Positions 52,232 through 64,000 of a stretch of 64,000 nt of DNA are shown here, one piece after another. Numbering within the stretch: the first letter of the stretch is position 1; each line of letters begins with the position of its first letter. This stretch comes from Fratercula arctica. Lineage: Eukaryota; Chordata; Aves; Charadriiformes; Alcidae. A model generated the notes under the pieces. It ran no database searches, was not told the origin of the DNA, and saw nothing but the letters and a program-made list of their open reading frames with translations. Location: the NCBI GenBank assembly GCA_947846985.1, contig CANTUZ010000025.1, positions 9,174,100-9,238,099 on the forward strand, written 5' to 3'. Position numbers and translations under genes: made by a program.

Positions 52232-55200
52232 ATGAAGAAAGCATAAAAACTCTTTAGAAATGCAAACTATTCAAAACCAGTATGAAACAAGTTACTTATA
52301 AACACATAAACCTACTATAAAAATCATCTGAAAGCTACCTCTCCAATATGCCTGAGTAAAATTTCAGATAGATGTAGACAGAAATAACCAAAGTTTTTGA
52401 AGGAATATTTTTTAATTTTTAGGAAACAAAAAAAAAAAATACATAATCACAGCAAATTGATGAGGAAAAACCTACCAAGATGGCTGGAATATAAATGTAA
52501 AAAGTACATGAATGTAAGAAAATTCAGGCTAGACAAAGCCAATAAATAGGTACAACTGGACATAAAGCTCTTCATAACTTTGAGATGGTTGAACACATAC
52601 TTCATATATATATATATATATACACACATATAAAAAAATACTACAGGATTTACCAATAAACCTACTTTAAAAAGGTTGTTAGACAACAAAATAAAGACTA
52701 AGAACTGGTTCTGTCCTGACCAAGAGGAAACAGAGCTAACTACTACAAATTATTAGGAGTTCATTTTTAGAAAACATTTACAAATATATTATCCCCGAAA
52801 GGAAGGTTTTATTTTTCACTTGTTTGAAACTAAATCTTACTTTTTTGACACTTGCTTTTTATTATCATATGCTTTGACAATAAGCTATTCAAATGAGGAC
52901 TATCACTTTCATACATCCTTGCTCAAAGATAAACATAGCTGGTTCATTAGAATTCGATTTTTTTTTACTTTTTTTTTTTTTTTAATTCTTCATGCTATGC
53001 AACATGATTTACGTAGGCGCCCAATCATATATATCTTATATTTGAATAAGTGTTAAAAGGCCAGTCAGAAAAAAACCTATTTTAAAAAATTAAGTTAACC
53101 TAGTTCTAACGCCTAGAACTATAAACTAAACTACTGCTAAATCAAACAAATTTCAGACTTCCCTTAAAAGGATAAAAAACCTCAAACTATCTGACAATTC
53201 CAACTTCTATTTCTAAATTGTGGAAAATAAAAATGAAAAAAAACAGTCAGTAGCTTGTAGTTTCACCATATTGAATATATATACTTGGCTATGATAAAAA
53301 AAGTGGTTATTTTGCAAGTGCGGACAATGTCACTAATGCTAGAAAACTGTGTGGAAAAAAATAGTTATAAAACAAATACTGACTTTTGGTCTATTTTTAT
53401 AAAAAACTTTTTATCATAATTCTTCAACAGTTCACCACTTTTAAGATTATTTGGTCATTCATTAGATTTGCACAGTACTCTTTATAACAATAATTTTTGA
53501 TATCTTTCAAAAAGCTTTACAGCATATTCTTAGCCTTACAGAAAGCAGTACACCACAACAGCAATCTGCCTTAAAATAAAGTACACATCTTATTTGGTTG
53601 CTTCCTCAAAAAACCTCAAACCAAAAAGAACTATTTAAACCAAGGAAGGAAAAGTGTAATATACATGTTACACATCACTCAACAGAAATAGCTTTTTTTA
53701 TTATTAGTTTTCCATGTAATTAAAACTGCCACAGACAACCAAAGTCTGGCTCTATTGGACTTTCTTCTGATACTTAACTTGGGTGGAGGATAAATGAAAT
53801 TGAGTTATAGCTAGAAAAACTATTACTAATTCTAATTCTCCCTAATTCTAATTCTCCCAATTTATATGAAAAGAAATATTTTAAATAATTGCACTGTAGG
53901 TGAAACATTTAAATACTACTCTCTAAACTGCAAATGAAGTCAGAACACTAAAAATAAATTCTGTTCTGAAACAATTTTTTTTTTTTAATGCTGTCATTTA
54001 TCTTCATAAATTTTGACAATGTAACATTAGAATAGCAGTTGCAAGTTTACCATAATCAGTAGTATTATCGGTGCATCTATGACATATGTACAAAGCTGAT
54101 TTTGAGATTATGATTTCATAAAATATTGTCTCAACACAAATTCCACCCCTACAGTATCTAAAAAAAATTTTAACTAAGTTAATGAAAAATATATCAACAG
54201 AGGTTTTTCTTCAACACTATCTTGATGTGTCATGTGAGCATATAATAGAGCTATATGAGTTATAGAGCTAAATGAGTTTATAAAGAAAAATAGTTCTAAA
54301 GACAAAATGAAGAACTTGAGACAGCTTGAGATGCACCCTAGCCCATGATACACCATTTCAAATCACAGTTAAAAAATAATCATTCCGAAAATCGAGGACT
54401 AGCTTTAAAGTCTTGTGATTTTAAGGAATACATTTAGACTTTTTAATCATTTTCTGCTTTCTAAGACTATCTGTATTTATGTACATTTTTGGCACTTTTC
54501 AAGATTTACTCTACAGTCATCCAGACTAAAAGCTTCCTTTTCCAATGTAAGCCATGATATAGCGACACGTCCTTACCAGCTACAGCAAATATAATGTGAA
54601 GATAATAAAAGAATGTAAAGTACAGAATAACAAGTGCTACAAACTGTTAGACTGCGATCTAGTTAAGTATCCAGGACAGACACCTTCAGAAGCTTAACAG
54701 GATAACACCAGTGTTCTGACAGTATATAAAAAAAATACTCTAACACCACCAATACTGCTGACTGGTTCAGATACGACATCACTGAGCTGCCTTCATTCCT
54801 TTAAAAATAGTATTTAATGGATTAAAATTAGGTGGCGTAAAAATACAGACAATTCCTTGCTGTCTACTGATATATCATTAACATCATTTGAGACTCTGGA
54901 AAAGACAGAATACTTCCCTTCCCTATGCTCTTCTTCTAATCAGAACCTTTCTGCAGGCCATACATGACTACAAAGAAAGAATCAGCTCAACCACAATATC
55001 ACGAAGGCAAACAAACATTCTACAAACTCATTAGACTATTCTAGTTGACAATGTAGACTATACAATTACTCTAGAGACAGCTTTATAAGCAAACTCTAGC
55101 ACTAAAGAAACAGCCAGGCACTTGTAGTTCTCTTGCAGGCTTCAGACTAGCAGTGTCACTTAATGCTCTGTTCTGCCTTGATTTCTCTGTCATTAGAAGT

Positions 55201-57340
55201 TATTTCTTCCTTTTTTCTATTCTGTATCCAAAATGTACAGGCTTGCTGCTTTAACTCATTCCTCCCCTCCACGTATTTTCTTTTGTGATCCTCAGTGAAC
55301 ATAAATTTCAGCAGAGTTCTCTCTCCATAGCTTTAAAATTACCAGAGATTGATTGACGGCTCAAGCTATCATCAACTAGCTTCTACAAATAGGCCTATCC
55401 TACTATAAAAATAATTTTGAGGGATATCAACACAGCAGTCATAGCAGCATCAACAGGTTCAGCCTAGACTAGCTACCCAAAGACCCATCTTGCTTCTTTC
55501 CATTTTTACACCCTGCACCAAGTTCTGTGCTCCTGCATTTAGTGTCAGCACCCAAGCTAGCTAGAGGTTTGAGTATGTCTTCAGTATATTGAAATCACTT
55601 TACTGATAGCAGTACAGATAGCATGAGACATCATAAAGAAGGAGCTCCAGGCCTTCTAGCAGTTTTAGTCCAATCTTAGATGAATCCATCCTTCTTCTTC
55701 AGATGATGTTAATTCTATTTCAAGCTAGGTTTTAGGTCCCCTTCAACACTGAGACTCCTCAACCAGGCATCTTTCACCAAAATCATTAAAAAAAAAAAAA
55801 AAAAATTCCTTTCTCAGAATAAACCCTATGTGGAAGTCAAAATTGTAGAATTTTGAAAATTATGATAGTAAGGCACAAGACTTGCAAGCTGGAGACTGTG
55901 AACCCATAAAAATAATCAGAGTTTAAATCTAGCTGAACTACAAAGAGTGTTTCAAAGCTTTGCTGTGGCATATCTAATTTTCTTTCCATGGGACATCTCC
56001 TGATCCACAGTAAAATTATTTATACTAGTGCATTAGAAATGTAGAGCTACCCACCCGAGTGACAATCATGACTTCATAACCAGAGAAAATTGAGGATTTG
56101 CATTGTCATCAGGATGTAGGTAATACTTAACTTGCTGTATTCTGTTACTCAAAAGGGGTTCCGTAGTTTTATTGCATTCTCAGTACCTAGCCAAAATTTA
56201 GATGGAGGTACATGGACGTGATTAGCTAAAGCTGGCCTAGAGACCAGAACAGAAATTTCTGCATATCTACTTCAAGTACACTGCCAATAATTTTTGTATC
56301 AACTGCATTCAGGAAAAGTCTGCCAACTAATACATAAAGCCTTTGTTCAAAGGACATTCACTCAGAGCAGCTCGAGCAGCTTGTAGGGTAATGCGTTTTA
56401 GAATGTTCTAATGCAAGAGAGTCTAGGGAAAAAAGGAAGACTAAGCAAAACTAATTACATAGGCATGGTTGGGGGCATCCTGCCACACAACAGAAAATAT
56501 ATTATGCTAAACCATTTATAGGAAGCCACTAATATAGACCCTTGGCAGGAGGAAAATACAGCTAGCAGCTACGATTACTAACCAAGTTTTAGTTCTGTTG
56601 TACAGAAATAGGCGAGATAAATGTATTTGCAATCTGTTATTGCTATAATTTATAAGTTTTTGTTGTGGATATAGTCTTTCTTTCTTTTCTAAATTTCTGT
56701 ATATTTTAAATTATTATTTTACAAGTCTGAGAAGATCACATGCGTTTTATCCCATATACAGCATGAGTAAGGGCAGATAAAAGGCTTAGTACTAAAGGTA
56801 ATTTGTGAAGAACAGCAGTTCATTAGTATGACAGACCACACCTGGTACAAAAGGAAGACCACAAGAAGTGCAACACAGGCAAGATCAAAGGTTCCGCTAT
56901 CCCAGTACCCTGCATTCACAACACTCTAAGAGAATACCCAAGAAAGAATAATGCTAGTGCAAGCATAAAGTGGCAATTACCCCAATACTCTCCTACACTT
57001 CAACTATTTTGAGCTCAGATTTTTTTTGAGACTGATGTGCTTCTGCGTATTTAGTAACTCTCAATTAATTTTTCTTCTGTGAACTTGCCCAGTCAATCTT
57101 TCAACCTATGCAAATGTCAAGCTTTATGAAGTGACCTGCCAAGGAGTTTCAATATCAACTAACTCTTGCATAAGTTGCTGGCTCCTTTCTCCTTGTTTTG
57201 AGCCTCTCTTCTGCTAAGTTTATTGGGCAGTCCCTAGTTCTTGTAATGAAAGAGACAATGAACAACTGTTCCTTATTCATGTCCTCCATACCATCTGTAA
57301 CTTTGTAGACCGCTAGAATATTCTCCCAAATTTGACTTTT
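52232..57340. other. Intron, simple repeats only
   Basis: Long AT-rich intron segment. It has a (TA)n tract at 52604-52622 and A-rich runs near 52429-52439 and 55790-55805. Also present is a short duplicated stretch near 53828-53858 (CTAATTCTAATTCTCCC repeated). No exon was recognised. Confidence 0.6.
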
Positions 57341-57965
57341 TGTCCTGGGTTGAGCGACACAGGACTAATTTCTCTTCTAATGCTGGGGAAAACTCCACTT
57401 TTGGAAGACTCTAGTGTCTGAATTCATGAAATTATTTGCTTTATAGCCAGCTAGGCTATGTGGGATTCAAGGTCTCAGGATTTTCGAGCCTTGCCAGGTG
57501 CAGGGATGAGGAGGAGCAAGGCCTGGGCACTTGACCCAGGCTGGCCAACAGGATTATTTCATACCATGAACATCACATTCAATATACATTAGAAAGTTTG
57601 ATGCATAGTCTCTCTCTCCCTTGATGGCAGCGGTCCAGAGAACTTCTTGCCCCAGTGCCGGTCCCCTGAAGCCATTGCGCTCAGTGTCCAACATTTGTTG
57701 TTCACTGCTGGGAGTGCACAGCTTCCTACTGATAGAATTGGCTGAGTATAATTCTTGTATATCTTATATTAGTATCGGGATGAATACTGGCTCTTTAGTA
57801 CTATTGTTAATTATTTAGTCTTATCCTATTAAACCTATTTATATTTCAACCCTTGTGTTTCCTTGCTTTCCCCGATTACCCTTTCCGGGTGGGGAGGGGT
57901 CATCGGGTGATAGAATAATTGTCTAAACGACAATAAATTGTTATGGGTTTTCTCAAACCATAACA
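57341..57965 (+). mobile_element. Solo LTR with 5-bp target duplication
   Basis: A 625-bp sequence starting TGTCCTGGGTTGAGC and ending CAAACCATAACA. It is flanked by CTTTT on both sides (57336-57340 and 57966-57970). An ATTAAA signal lies near 57828. The perfect duplication supports an LTR left by recombination of a provirus. The family differs from the neighbouring LTRs. Confidence 0.88.
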
Positions 57966-58318
57966 CTTTTCCAAAACTTGACTCCTCTAAGTAAGAGAGT
58001 CCTCAACTTCGTCATTCCTTGTGAAGACAGTCCTGTATTTTTTTGATCCTCCTTGCTTCTTTTTCCAAATCTTCTCCCATTCTCCTAAAACCTTTTCAGA
58101 TAAGAGGGTCAGAATGACACAAACTATTCAAAATGTAGGCATATTATGCCTAGTTTACTCAATGGCATAAGGTTCTTTATTCTTTTCCCAATAATTGTTA
58201 ATGTTTAATTTTCTGGATTAACAACATGTTTTAGATATAGCCCAAATCTTTTCAGTAAAAACATAATATTATTTTGGATTTTTGTAGGAGCTTTGTGTTA
58301 GTGCTAATGCAGAAAGGA
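57966..58318. other. Intron, no gene seen
   Basis: Short spacer between two solo LTRs. Nothing recognised. Confidence 0.5.
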
Positions 58319-58795
58319 TGTCATGGTTTAACCCCAGCCGGCAGCTAGGACCATGTAGCCACTTACGCAGTTCTCCACTTTCCCCTCAGAGGAGCAGGGA
58401 GAAGAGGAAGAAAAGGAGGGGAAAGGGAAAGAAAAAACCTTATGGGCTGAGATAAAGACAATTTAACAGAACAATAACAGAAAAGGAAAATAACAATAAT
58501 GACACAAGTCACTCTCACTGCCTGGTGATCACTTATTGAGCAGTGATCATGGATTCCCACCCTCTGGGCCAACCCCAATTTACATACTGAACATGACATC
58601 TATGGTATGGAACATACCATTGGCCATTCCATTGTTCTGTCTATGTTCCTTCTCAGCTTCTATGGGAAGCTGAAAAGAGTCCTTGAAAAGTATAAACATC
58701 ACTTAGCAACAACTAAAACAATATGCATTATTGACATTCCTTTCACAGCAATCACTAGAAAGAAAATTAACTCTTTCCCAGCTGAAACCAAGACA
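58319..58795 (-). mobile_element. Solo LTR related to the provirus LTR
   Basis: A 477-bp sequence with plus-strand ends TGTCATGGTTTAACC and AAACCAAGACA. Flanks are AAGGA (58314-58318) and AAGAA (58796-58800), 4 of 5 matching. Its start and the GACAATTTAACAGAACA stretch resemble the LTRs of the provirus at 24839-31386, so I read it on the minus strand. Confidence 0.8.
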
Positions 58796-59548
58796 AAGAA
58801 TTAAAAGAGAAAAGAGAAGCAGTGATTTTATTTTTCCTGTTACTTCTGGTTGATATTTTTACAGAGAGTCCTGGAAAAAGGACTGAAACTCTTAATCATG
58901 TAGTGTTACAACTTATTTTTCCTGAACATGAGAGCAACATACCCTGTGCTTGGGCCCAATTAAACAATCACAAAATATTTGGGTAATAAGAAAGTTGTAT
59001 TTACATAGAGAGCTAAACTTCAGTAGCTTAACACGGTATTTAAAAAACTTCTTCAGTCAATGGAATAAAATCTATTTGCTGACTTCTTTTTAAGGTAAAA
59101 AGGAAAGACAATCATCACTCCGTTCAAAAGATTTTAACCCTGACTAGTATCAAAAGGAATTCTTGCTTTAACAGTAAACTCAAAACAATTTATTTTACAA
59201 GTTCAGTGGTTGTTTCTATAAGCATGTATTACAATAAATTAAAATAAAAGATTTCTCCTCCTCAAGAAATAACAGCAACTAATTTAATTATCAGTGCTTA
59301 AAGGACAATACAAAGCCAATCAAGTGCTGGACATCTGTAGTAGTACTCCAGATGACCTGCATAAACTCTATTAAACAGGCTGCTGTGTTCAACAGCTAAT
59401 AAATTTTGAAGCTAACTAATTTTGTAGACTGCCTGTGAACTGAGAGGAAGAGAAAAGCACAGTGACAGAATGAAACAGAGGCAGAAGAAATGACTGTTGT
59501 AACAAAGATAAGCTTAAAAGATGTGAACACAGAATAAGTCTACAAAAG
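58796..59548. other. Intron, no gene seen
   Basis: AT-rich spacer between solo LTRs. Nothing recognised. Confidence 0.5.
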
Positions 59549-60311
59549 TGTCCTGGTTTGAGGTAAAACAGAACCAATTTTCTGATTTGTAATTTTACTT
59601 TTTAGCTGGGCCTCTTCTAACTGACTAAACTCTGAAATTCACAGCATATTGTTCAGAAAACTGTTCACTCTCAGAGTGATAAGACCTGATTATACCAAGG
59701 ACTGGTATGCACAGAGGCTCTTGCTTATACTTATTGCTATAACAACCAAGGTCAGCTAACTTCACTGTTTGCCCCATTAGAGGGTCAGAAGTGGAGAAGT
59801 GTAGAGGGGTCCCACCTGCAGGGAGGAGTGGATGGGACAGGTGACCCAAAACTGACCAACAGGGTATTCCATCCCATCTGCATCACGCTCAGTATAAAAG
59901 CTAAGGGATCAAAGGGGCAAGGCTGCTCTGGCTCACTCTCTTTCTTCAATGGTCGACATCTGAGGAGGACCCTGTCTGTTCATCTGCCTTTGATCTCAAT
60001 CTGAGCATTCCTGACTCTAGTTCCGGAATCCAGCTCCTGTCCATCGCTGACTCCAGTCCAGGACTTTCCCTGTGTCTGCTGGTGACATGATCATCATCCT
60101 GGGAGCTGGATACAGTTTTGTATAGATTGTATACTTTTTAAAAATTATTATTTTATTATTTCTTATTTTCTTATTTATTATTATTTTCATTAAAGTAGTT
60201 TAGTTCTTTTTCTGAACTCGTAAATCTCCTCATCTCTTCCTCTCCTCTCTTTGGAGGAGGGGGGAGGGCTATCTGTTGTTCTGATTGGCCAATCCGGCCA
60301 AAACCACGACA
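59549..60311 (+). mobile_element. Solo LTR with perfect 5-bp duplication
   Basis: A 763-bp LTR from TGTCCTGGTTTGAGG to AAACCACGACA, flanked by AAAAG (59544-59548 and 60312-60316). A TATA-like AGTATAAAAGC lies near 59890 and a CATTAAAGTAG signal near 60188. It is the complete reference for the split LTR at 33140-33629 plus 35262-35520. Confidence 0.92.
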
Positions 60312-60622
60312 AAAAGGAATAACATGACTGAGATCTTGTCCAAGTTTGTGACGCTGAGTCTACCCAAGGGTCCTGTCATGTTAAGGCCAAAAGGAACTTA
60401 ATTTGTTTTGTTGTTTGTTTTGTGGGGAGGGGTTCTTGTTGTTTTTTTTTTTTTTTTAAATGTGCTGGCAAATGTAATACCTGCACCAGTCTGATCTCAG
60501 AAGTCTGTCTGTATCAAAAAGTAGAACTCATGTTTCCTATCCAAAAATCCATGTAAATCTGTTTCATTTTCTTCTCAATAACCAATACACAGCAAGAAGA
60601 AATATTTGCTCTGTTCGAGACC

Positions 60623-60653
<31 letters not shown>

Positions 60654-61344
60654 TGTGGCATACAGTATCACTTTGTCTAGCTTATTTTTTAAAAAAATCT
60701 TTTTAATGTCGGCTGCAACCAACTGCTGTGAATGAATGGCCAAATACCATGAGAACAGACTGTCTATACACATACATACTTAGTTCCCCATACCTTAAAG
60801 AGTGGAACAGGTGTAACTTTTTTTAGTACTTTTGCCAAAAAAGAATCCCAGAAGACTCAATACTAGCTGGGAAAGAAAGTGGGCTGCAGTAACAGTGATG
60901 TGTCTTGCAAAGGGATACGCTTGTCAGAATCCTTTCCATGTGTATGAGTTCTTCAAATTAAGCTATTCATTCCATATTAAAACTACCTGATTGTCAAAAG
61001 GAATTCCTCACTGCTTCCATAGTTCTTTTTACCTTCATCAATTCCTAATTTTGGAAACTATTTTTAAACTAGTCTTTCTAGGCTAACCTACCTTTAAGTG
61101 GGAAAATAAATTCCTCTTCAGTACTTTCATTAAGCCCACTAAGTATTTACCCACTTAAAAAACCAAACAAAAAAAAACCCACCTGCAGTTGTATTTCTGA
61201 GACTAGTTTGGTTTCCTTCTACAAATGTTATGAAAAAATAACTCCATTATTTTTTTGAATGGACAGGCTAGTCCTTTGTATTAAAATGACTTGAACTTAC
61301 AATTTTTATTTTTACACATACTGAATATTAGTATGAGACTGTCT
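60312..61344. other. Intron with long A tract
   Basis: Intron sequence. An uninterrupted run of about 27 A lies at 60623-60649, and a T-rich run near 60437-60457. No gene was seen. Confidence 0.6.
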
Positions 61345-61528
61345 ACAAAGAGAACCTTTTTCCCCATGAGGGCAGTCGAGCAGTAAAGCGGGTTGCCCAA
61401 AAAGGTTGTGCAAAGACTTGACTGGATAAAGCCTTGTGAAACCTAGTCTAATCTCATAACTCACCCTGCTTGGAGCAGGACATTGGATTAAAGACCTCCA
61501 GAGCTCTCTTCCAACCTGAATCCCATAG
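61345..61528 (+). repeat. Decayed CR1 3' fragment
   Basis: GGTTGCCCAAAAAGGTTGTG ... GACCTCCAGAGCTCTCTTCC corresponds to the CR1 C-terminal codons and tail, with many substitutions. It is older than the other copies. Confidence 0.7.
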
Positions 61529-61570
61529 GAGTAGGTGCAATCTGAAAATCTCCAAAATGTTTATTCAATA

Positions 61571-64000
61571 ATCATGGAATCATAAAAAATGACATTTTAA
61601 TCATAAAATCATAGGATAGTGTGTGTTGGATGGGACCTTTAAAGGTCATCTAGTCCAACCATCCCTGCAAAGAGCAGGGACATCTTCAACTAGATCAGGT
61701 TGCTCAGAGCCCCGTCCAATTTGACCTTGAATGTTTCCAGGGATGGCACATCTACCACCTCTCTGGGCAACCTGTTCCAGTGGTTCACCACCCTCATTGT
61801 AAAAACTTTCTTCCTTATATGTAATCTAAATCTTCTCTCTTTTAGTTTAAAGCCATTACCCCTTGTCCTATCGCAACAGGCCCTGCTAAAAAGTCTGTGC
61901 CTATCTTACTTATAAGCCCTCTTTAAGGGATTGCACAATTGTATCTTTAAAGGATACAATAAGGTCTCCCCAGAACCTTCTCTTCTCCAGACTGAATAAC
62001 CCCAACTCATGAGGTTCGCGAGCCCACTTCTCAAGCCTGTCCACCTCAATCTGGATGGCATCCCGCCCCTCAGGCATGTCAACCACACCACTCATCTTGG
62101 TGTCATCTGCAAACTTGCTGAGGGTGCACTTGATCCCACTATATTGTTGATGAAGATATTGAACAGTACTAGTCCCAATACAGACCCCTGAGGGACACCA
62201 CTCGTCACTGATCTCCATCTGGACTTTGAGCCGTTGACCGCTACACTCTGGATGCAACCATCCAGCCAGTTCCTCATCCACCAAACAGTCCACCCATCAA
62301 ATCCGTATCTCTCCAACTTAGAGAGAAGGATGTTGGGGGGGACCATGTCAAAGGCCTTGCAGAAGTCCAGGTAGATGACATCCATTGCTCTCCCCTTGTC
62401 CACTCATGTAGTCACTCCATTGTAGAAAGCCACCAGGTTGGTCAGGCAGGACTTGCCCCTGGTGAAGCCATGCTGGCTGTCTCTAATCACCTCCCTGTCC
62501 TCCATGTGCCTTAGCATAGCTTCTAGGAGGATCTATTCCATGATCTTCCCAGGCACAGAGGTGAGGCTGACAGGGCAGTAGGTCCCAGGGTCCTCCTTTC
62601 TACCCTTTTTAAAAATGGGTGCGATGTTTCCCTTTTTCCAGTCACCAGGGACTTTACCTGACTACCACGACTTTTCAAATATCATGGAGAGTGGCTTGGC
62701 AATGACATCAGCCAATTCCCTCAGGACTCTGGGGTGCATTTCATTGGATCCCATAGACTTGTGTATATTCAGGTTCCTCAGGTGGTCATGAACCTTGTCT
62801 TCACTTACAGTGGGAGGGACTTTGCTCCCCCATTCCCTGCCCTGAGGTCCATCCACTCGAGAGGTGTGGGGAGAGAGGTTGCCAGTGAAGACTGAGGCAA
62901 AATAGTTGTTGAGAACCTCAGCCTTCTCCTCGTCCATTGTTACCAGTTTGCCAGTTGTGTTCATCAGGGGGATGACGCTTTCTTTGACCTTCCTTTTCTG
63001 GCTGACATACCTGTAGAAGCCCTTCTTATTATTCTTTGCATCCCTTGCCAAGTTCAGCTCCAGCCACGCCTTGGCCTTCCTGACCCCATCCCTACACAAC
63101 TGGGCAGTGTCCCTATACTCTTCCCAGGATACCTCTCCCTGCTCCCACTGCCCGTGCATTTCATTCTTGCCTTTTAGTTTGACCAGCAGGTCTTGACTCA
63201 GCCATGCTAGTCTCTTGCCTTCCTTTCCTGATTTCTTACACCTGGGGATTGAGAGCTCTTGCTCTCTAAGGAAAGCACCCTTAAAGATCTGCCAGCTCTG
63301 TTCTGCTCCCTTGTCCCTGAGGGCAGTTTCCCAGGGGGGTCCCGTTGACTAACTCCTTGAAGAGCTGGAAGTTTGCTTTCCTAAAATTCAGGGTCCCTCA
63401 GGACTGCAAACTTCACCAGTGCATCATCACTGCAGACCAGGCTGCCTCCAATCTTGATATCACCAATGAGCTTGCTTGCATTGGTGACCATCAGGTCCAG
63501 TATCACATCCCCTCTGGTGGGGCTGTCCATTATCGGGCTTAAGAAGTTATCCTCAGCGCACTCCATCAGTCTCCTGGATTGCCTACAGCTCGCTGCGCTA
63601 CTTTTCCAGCAGATGTCGGGGTGGTTGAAGTCTCCCAGCAGGACAAGAGCCTGCGAGCGCAATGCCTCCTGTAGCTGGCGTAAGAAGGTTTTGTCAATAG
63701 GCTCCCCTTTATCAGGTGGCCTGTAGTAGACACTAACCACAAGGTTCCCTTTGTTGGCTTGGTCTCTAATTCTTACCCATAAGCTTTCAGCCTGCTCATA
63801 GCTCTTCTTCAGAGACAGCACTTCACAATCTATCCATTCCTTGATGTAGAGGAGCCTCTGCCCCTCCTTCCTTGCCTGTCCCTTCTGAACAGCCTGTAGC
63901 CATTGATACCCACACTCCAGTCACGGGATTTGTCCCACCAGGTTTCAGTAATGGTAACTAGGTCGTAGCTTTCTAGCAGCACGGTGGCTTCCAACTCCTC
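61571..64000 (-). mobile_element. CR1 LINE copy, minus strand, mirror of the copy at 1-2271
   Basis: This CR1 is cut by the right window edge. The 63381-63821 part encodes endonuclease sequence ([27 protein letters not shown]). The open stretch 62662-63159 differs from the 339-836 product of the first copy at only three residues. It shares that copy's TAG (after MIFEKSW) and the TGA before GTGGACAAGG, and adds its own TAG near 62535. Roughly 400 bp of RT C-terminal sequence is deleted near 62025 (KWA joins [11 protein letters not shown]). The 3' tail is degenerate (61571-61620). Confidence 0.93.

Noticed and set aside
44473..64000. Searched for the preceding ADAMTS6 exon (DKSLDSFCKW region) on the minus strand
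   Set aside because: No matching sequence with splice sites was found; the upstream intron probably extends past the window.

Overview
This window is avian genomic DNA. The evidence is the many CR1 LINE copies with bird-type 3' ends, ERVL-like proviral and LTR sequences, and four exons of a vertebrate ADAMTS gene in long AT-rich introns. The only cellular gene I can support is ADAMTS6 on the minus strand. Its exons are at 44472-44429, 39881-39776, 23891-23745 and 17795-17654. They encode the end of the metalloprotease domain, including the zinc site split between two exons, and the start of the disintegrin-like domain. All four exons agree in splice phase (1, 2, 2). I found neither the preceding nor the following exon, so the whole window probably lies inside ADAMTS6. 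ADAMTS6 is normally Z-linked in birds; that placement is inference here.

Layout: 1-2271 is a dead CR1 copy (+). 2272-7583 is plain intron. About 7584-8401 is LTR-like. 8410-14123 is a nest: an old CR1 (-) split by a full-length younger CR1 (8717-13326, -) with ORF1 and ORF2 both open. 14124-24838 is intron with two ADAMTS6 exons and small repeats. 24839-31386 is an ERVL-like provirus (-) with two LTRs, a 5-bp target duplication, a tRNA-Lys-type primer site, a membrane-segment gag leader, gag, protease, RT/RNase H and integrase, and no env. 33140-35520 is a second, different ERV fragment that is rearranged and interrupted by a CR1. 35521-44472 holds two more ADAMTS6 exons and a CR1. 45524-61528 is intron with further CR1 pieces and four probable solo LTRs. 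61571-64000 is a CR1 (-) that is nearly the mirror image of the copy at 1-2271.

The strongest unexpected signal is at the ORF1/ORF2 junction of the full-length CR1. The ORF1 stop codon is immediately preceded, in register, by the canonical -1 slippery heptamer TTTAAAC, and the -1 frame leads straight into ORF2. ORF2 has no AUG ahead of its endonuclease domain. This suggests ORF2 is made as a frameshift fusion. Other notable points are a shared multi-membrane-segment leader in two diverged ERVs, an in-frame UAG between gag and protease, a near-identical inverted CR1 pair sharing stop codons, an ERV fragment whose LTR halves face each other beside a ~50-bp inverted repeat, and a possible 33-nt in-frame ADAMTS6 microexon. 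No sequence search could be run. Family names rest on recognised motifs, and identities were estimated by eye.
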